A DNA stretch of 64,000 nt, taken from Staphylococcus saccharolyticus (GTDB lineage: Bacteria > Bacillota > Bacilli > Staphylococcales > Staphylococcaceae). The stretch covers positions 372,001 to 436,000 of the forward strand of contig NZ_UHDZ01000001.1 in the NCBI RefSeq assembly GCF_900458815.1, read 5' to 3'. The notes beneath the pieces were generated by a model. It did no database searches and was not told the DNA's origin. It saw only the letters and a program-made list of their open reading frames with translations. Of the stretch, positions 61,083-64,000 are shown piece after piece. A program made the translations under genes and the position numbers. The first letter of the stretch is position 1, and the number at the start of each line of letters is the position of its first letter.

Positions 61083-61935
61083 ATGAATAACAAACAAAGA
61101 AAAGAACATTTCATTAATATACTTTTATGTCTCGTTGGTACACTTATTATTGCTATAGGAGTGAATAGTTTCGTCATACCTGGTAACTTAGGCGAAGGTG
61201 GTTCTATCGGTCTTTCTTTAATCTTGAATTATACATTAGGTATTTCACCTATACTTAGTTCCTTCATCATTAATGCGATTTTGATTGCTGTAGGTTGGAA
61301 ATTTTTAAGTCGAACAACAGCAATTTATACCACTATTATAATTATTGCAAATTCAATCTTTCTTGATTTAACAAAATCATTTGGATTAGGTATTCATGAT
61401 AATTTTATTAGTTCAATATTTGCTGGGCTTATACTAGGAATTGGCTCTGGTTTAGTTCTTACCGCACAAAGTACAGTGGGGTGGGTGGTACATCAGTGAT
61501 TGCTCGCATTATGGGTAAATATAATGAAATTAAGACATCTCAAGCGTTACTTATTTTAGATGCAGTGATTGTATTATCTTTCTTACTCGTTCTACCTATT
61601 ACAAATGTACTTTACACAATCGTTATGCTTTTCATTATCGAAAAGGCAATGTCACTTGTAGTAGAAGGTTTTAATCCTAAAAAGGCAGTTACAGTTATTT
61701 CCAAACATAATAAGGAAATCAGTTCAGATATTTACGAGATGACAGGTAGAGGGGCTACGCTACTCAGTGGTAAAGGTGTATATCAAAAAAGTAATACTGA
61801 AATTCTTTATGCAGTTGTTTCTCAAAGTCAGATTAGAGCTGTAAAAAAATTGTAAATTCTCATGATGAACATGTCTTTCTTGTTATTCATGATGTCCGTG
61901 ATGTTTTAGGTAAAGGCTTTATAAATATTAAGTAA
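61083..61935 (+). pseudogene. YitT-family membrane protein, two frameshifts
   Basis: Starts at 61083 behind GGAGGC and encodes five membrane helices plus a C-terminal DUF2179 domain (about 280 residues). Family segments are GVNSFVIPGNLGEGGSIGLSL, GLVLTAQSTVGGTS and the cytoplasmic GRGATLLSGKGVY. The first frameshift is at a GTGGGGTGGG tract near 61485 (correct frame GGTSVIARIMGKY). The second is in an A7 run near 61848, after which IVNSHDEHVFLVIHDVRDVLG runs to 61935. The role of YitT proteins is not known. Probably nonfunctional. Confidence 0.85.
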
Positions 61936-62016
61936 ATGAAAATATTTAAGCCGATGATTCTATGTTTAGTGCATGATGGGTTAAATTAGATACTAAACGA
62001 GGAGATTGGTAAAATC

Positions 62017-62988
62017 ATGTTTAAAAAGTTAGCAGCAATTTTAGGCTCTACGATCTTTGGAACAGTTTTGTTTGCGAAAAGTAAAAGAGAAAAGAAGCTA
62101 TAAAAGTTTTTTACAGGAAAAAATGATTAGAATGTCGAGTATGAAAAAGACATTTGAAAATGTTGAAGATGCCAAGGTAGCATTGGAGGAAACAAAATAC
62201 CAAACGGCTGATAAATATAACGGCACGACTTATGAATTTAGTCATAAAGTTAAAATTAGAGATTATTATGGCTCACTTGTATATGTTGTTAATGATCAAG
62301 GCCTACCAGATCAATGCACAGTTCTCTATATCCATGGTGGTGCATGGTTCCAAGATCCTCTAAATTATCACTTTGAATATACCGATTTATTGGCTGATAC
62401 GCTAAACGCTAAAGTTGTGATGCCGATTTATCCTAAAGTACCTCACAGAGATTATCGTACTACATTTGAGTTATTATCTAAAATTTATAATCGTTTACTA
62501 ACTCAAGTGGACGATGCAAAGCAATTAGTTATTATGGGAGATTCAGCAGGTGGTCAAATTGCATTAGCATTTGCCCAAAAATTACAAAAAGAGCAGGTAT
62601 CTCAACCAGGTCATATCGTTCTTATTTCACCTGTACTAGATGCAACTTTTGATAATTCTGAAGCAAGAAAATATGAAAAAGAAGATCCGATACTAGGAAT
62701 AGAAGGAAGCAAATACTTTGTTAAACTTTGGGCTGGTGATTTACCATTAGATGATTATAAAATGTCGCCCATTAACGGTAATCTTGAAGGGTTAGGCCAT
62801 ATCACGATGACAATTGGAACAAAAGAAACATTATATCCAGATGTAGTTAAATTTTCACATATGCTTAATGAAAAGGGAATTAAGCATGAATTCATACTTG
62901 GTTATAGTCTGTTTCATATTTATCCTATATTCCCTATACCAGAGCGCAACGTTTCTTAGAGCAACTTAAACGAATTATTGAAGGGTAA
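62017..62988 (+). pseudogene. Alpha/beta hydrolase (esterase/lipase), two frameshifts
   Basis: Starts at an ATG at 62017 behind GGAGA with an N-terminal hydrophobic anchor (AAILGSTIFGTVLF). A shift near 62090 moves the frame to the main body, which holds the HGGAW oxyanion motif, the nucleophile elbow VIMGDSAGGQIALAF and the Asp/His segment TKETLYPDVVKF. Near 62950 a second shift separates IPERN from RFLEQLKRIIEG, whose stop is at 62986. The family is the hormone-sensitive-lipase-like esterases. Nearly the whole catalytic domain is in one frame, so residual activity from an internal start cannot be excluded. Confidence 0.82.
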
Positions 62989-63058
62989 AGTATCCATTTG
63001 AACATGAACCTTAAAATAAAGCATAGATGAATTTAATAACCATCACTATCATAAAAAA

Positions 63059-63107
63059 ATGCGGATTCTTGTTATCAATACTCTTGATAACTCGAATTCG
63101 CATCTTT
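63059..63107 (-). terminator. Terminator of the small membrane protein gene
   Basis: ATGCG-ATTC-GTTATC pairs with GATAAC-GAAT-CGCAT (63059-63103). The minus-strand side runs into TTTTTTT (A-run at 63052-63058). The gene's stop codon lies inside the stem. Confidence 0.7.
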
Positions 63108-63401
63108 TATATAATCATCATTTTGATTTTTAGTTTTATTTAAATCTACGGCTTTATAGTTTGAATTTGCAAAAGAGTGGGAATGAGAAGAATTTGATTT
63201 TGCATCACTCGATGATGTTGTTACATCTTCATCACTGTTTCTTGAGGTGTTATTAATATAAGAATGATCGCTATCTAAAACTGAGTTACTCATATCTTTA
63301 CCTTGTAAGCTACCTACAAGAATAAATGCTAAGTAACAACTACAAACAGCTAAAATAATTGCAAGATAGATGCCAACAGCGAGCTTAACTGATTTCTCCA
63401 T
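63075..63401 (-). CDS. Hypothetical protein with N-terminal anchor
   Basis: A 108-residue protein from the ATG at 63401 (AGGAGGATATAG upstream). Residues 6-32 form a membrane helix (VGIYLAIILAVCSCYLAFILV), and the rest is Ser/Asn/Asp-rich and probably disordered (SDAKSNSSHSHSF). It is probably an extracellular, membrane-tethered protein. I do not recognise the family. Confidence 0.65.
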   Translation of the reverse strand: MEKSVKLAVGIYLAIILAVCSCYLAFILVGSLQGKDMSNSVLDSDHSYINNTSRNSDEDVTTSSSDAKSNSSHSHSFANSNYKAVDLNKTKNQNDDYIKDANSSYQEY

Positions 63402-63863
63402 CTATATCCTCCTAAGGTCGTAGTATCTTACATCTTTAATTTAACATCCCTTCTTTAATCTAATGTAAATTGAGGGTAAAATTCTTATTACTTTACAAAA
63501 TGTATATAATTTCAGTTAAGACACCCACAATTTATTATTCAAATACAGATTTTAGGTAAATAAAAAGTGTTACATATAAGCAATTAATTTACATAAATTT
63601 ACATTATTTTAATATCCAATTAAAATATTTAAAACTGAGTCAATACCAAAATGATAGTCTACTACTAGTTAGAGGAAGATAATTTTTGCAATAAATTTTG
63701 ATAAATTGTATAGATATTATTGATTGTTGATTAAATTTTCATTTAGAATTTAGTTATATTCCAATGTTTTGATTTTTTATAAACGTTCATTCAATTAATT
63801 GGAAATGTTAATGATAGATTACTGACAATTTAATAATACATAAGAAAAGAGAGGTAAGACGGA
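63402..63863. other. Intergenic region upstream of the cap gene
   Basis: A 460-base AT-rich stretch without ORF. Several TTGATT/TATAAT-like hexamers occur (for example near 63720), but none forms a distinct promoter. It probably carries the cap operon promoter. Confidence 0.35.
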
Positions 63864-64000
63864 TTGATTCTCATTATGGTGTGTGTCGTGTTGATTCTCT
63901 GGCTAGGAATTAAAGAAAAAAATCGTCATGCGAATCGACTAAAGAAAATCCCTTTGCGAATTAACATTAATGGAATTCGAGGGAAATCGACAATTACTCG
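63864..64000 (+). CDS. capB: Poly-gamma-glutamate synthase CapB/PgsB, 5' part
   Basis: A TTG at 63864 behind AGAGAGGTAAGACGGA starts an open frame that runs off the window. The first 45 residues show a membrane helix (VCVVLILWLGI), a basic linker and RINING-IRGKST-ITR, the nucleotide-binding loop of the Mur-ligase-like CapB/PgsB that polymerises glutamate. In S. epidermidis and relatives capBCAD makes surface poly-gamma-glutamate. Only the N-terminus can be seen, so intactness is unknown. Confidence 0.85.
   Translation, partial: MILIMVCVVLILWLGIKEKNRHANRLKKIPLRININGIRGKSTIT

Overview
The window is a low-GC Firmicute chromosome with Staphylococcus gene content: cidR-cidABC, mvaS/mvaA, isaA, a crtOPQMN staphyloxanthin cluster, copAZ, feoAB, panBCD, alsSD with L-lactate dehydrogenase, quinone-type pyrD, and at the right edge the start of a capB/pgsB-type poly-gamma-glutamate gene. 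The combination of crt and cap genes points to the S. epidermidis/capitis/caprae group. The most striking property is gene decay. About 21 genes carry frameshifts, in-frame stops or deletions, while their neighbours are intact and full length. That fits S. saccharolyticus, the anaerobic relative of S. capitis known for extensive genome decay. The species call is an inference from content and decay, not a proof.

Layout. 1-5.2 kb: a partial membrane protein, a broken class III aminotransferase, two broken small envelope proteins and a broken APC permease. 5.5-10.7 kb: a CidR/AlsR-like LysR regulator, a long structured intergenic region, L-lactate dehydrogenase, acetolactate synthase and acetolactate decarboxylase (pyruvate overflow). 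10.8-13.8 kb: panE and the panBCD pantothenate operon. 13.9-18.6 kb: two tandem cassettes of zinc-ribbon membrane protein plus TcaA-like protein, all broken. 18.8-28.6 kb: queH, pyrD, fructosamine kinase, a wrecked hydrolase, a cycA-like permease, a broken PfoR-like IIC protein, a two-domain PPK2 and isaA. 28.7-34.3 kb: the crt operon, with a sigma-B-type promoter, in which only crtM is intact. 34.5-39.2 kb: a broken aminotransferase and a broken D-2-hydroxyacid dehydrogenase, then copZ and copA with a CsoR-type operator. 39.2-43.4 kb: a broken short-chain dehydrogenase, maltose O-acetyltransferase and broken rocA.

43.9-48 kb: Fur-box-preceded feoA-feoB plus a Cys-rich FeoB partner, a broken GIY-YIG protein and ogt. 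48-51.8 kb: divergent mvaS and mvaA (mevalonate entry), a CHAP amidase and a YozE protein. 51.9-56.0 kb: cidR-cidA-cidB-cidC. 56.0-58.3 kb: ptsG behind a GlcT-type antiterminator leader. 58.5-64 kb: a CPBP protease, a zinc alcohol dehydrogenase, a thioredoxin-like protein, broken YitT and hydrolase genes, a small secreted or membrane protein and the start of capB.

Read together, the intact genes describe glucose uptake (ptsG), disposal of pyruvate to lactate, acetoin and acetate (ldh, alsSD, cidC), cofactor, isoprenoid and pyrimidine synthesis, metal handling and cell-wall maintenance. The losses are concentrated in pigment synthesis, amino acid catabolism and transport, and accessory envelope proteins. 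Loss of an oxygen-using pigment pathway would suit a mainly anaerobic life. A roughly 110-200 bp intergenic repeat occurs four times. No tRNA, rRNA, CRISPR array, insertion sequence or prophage was seen.
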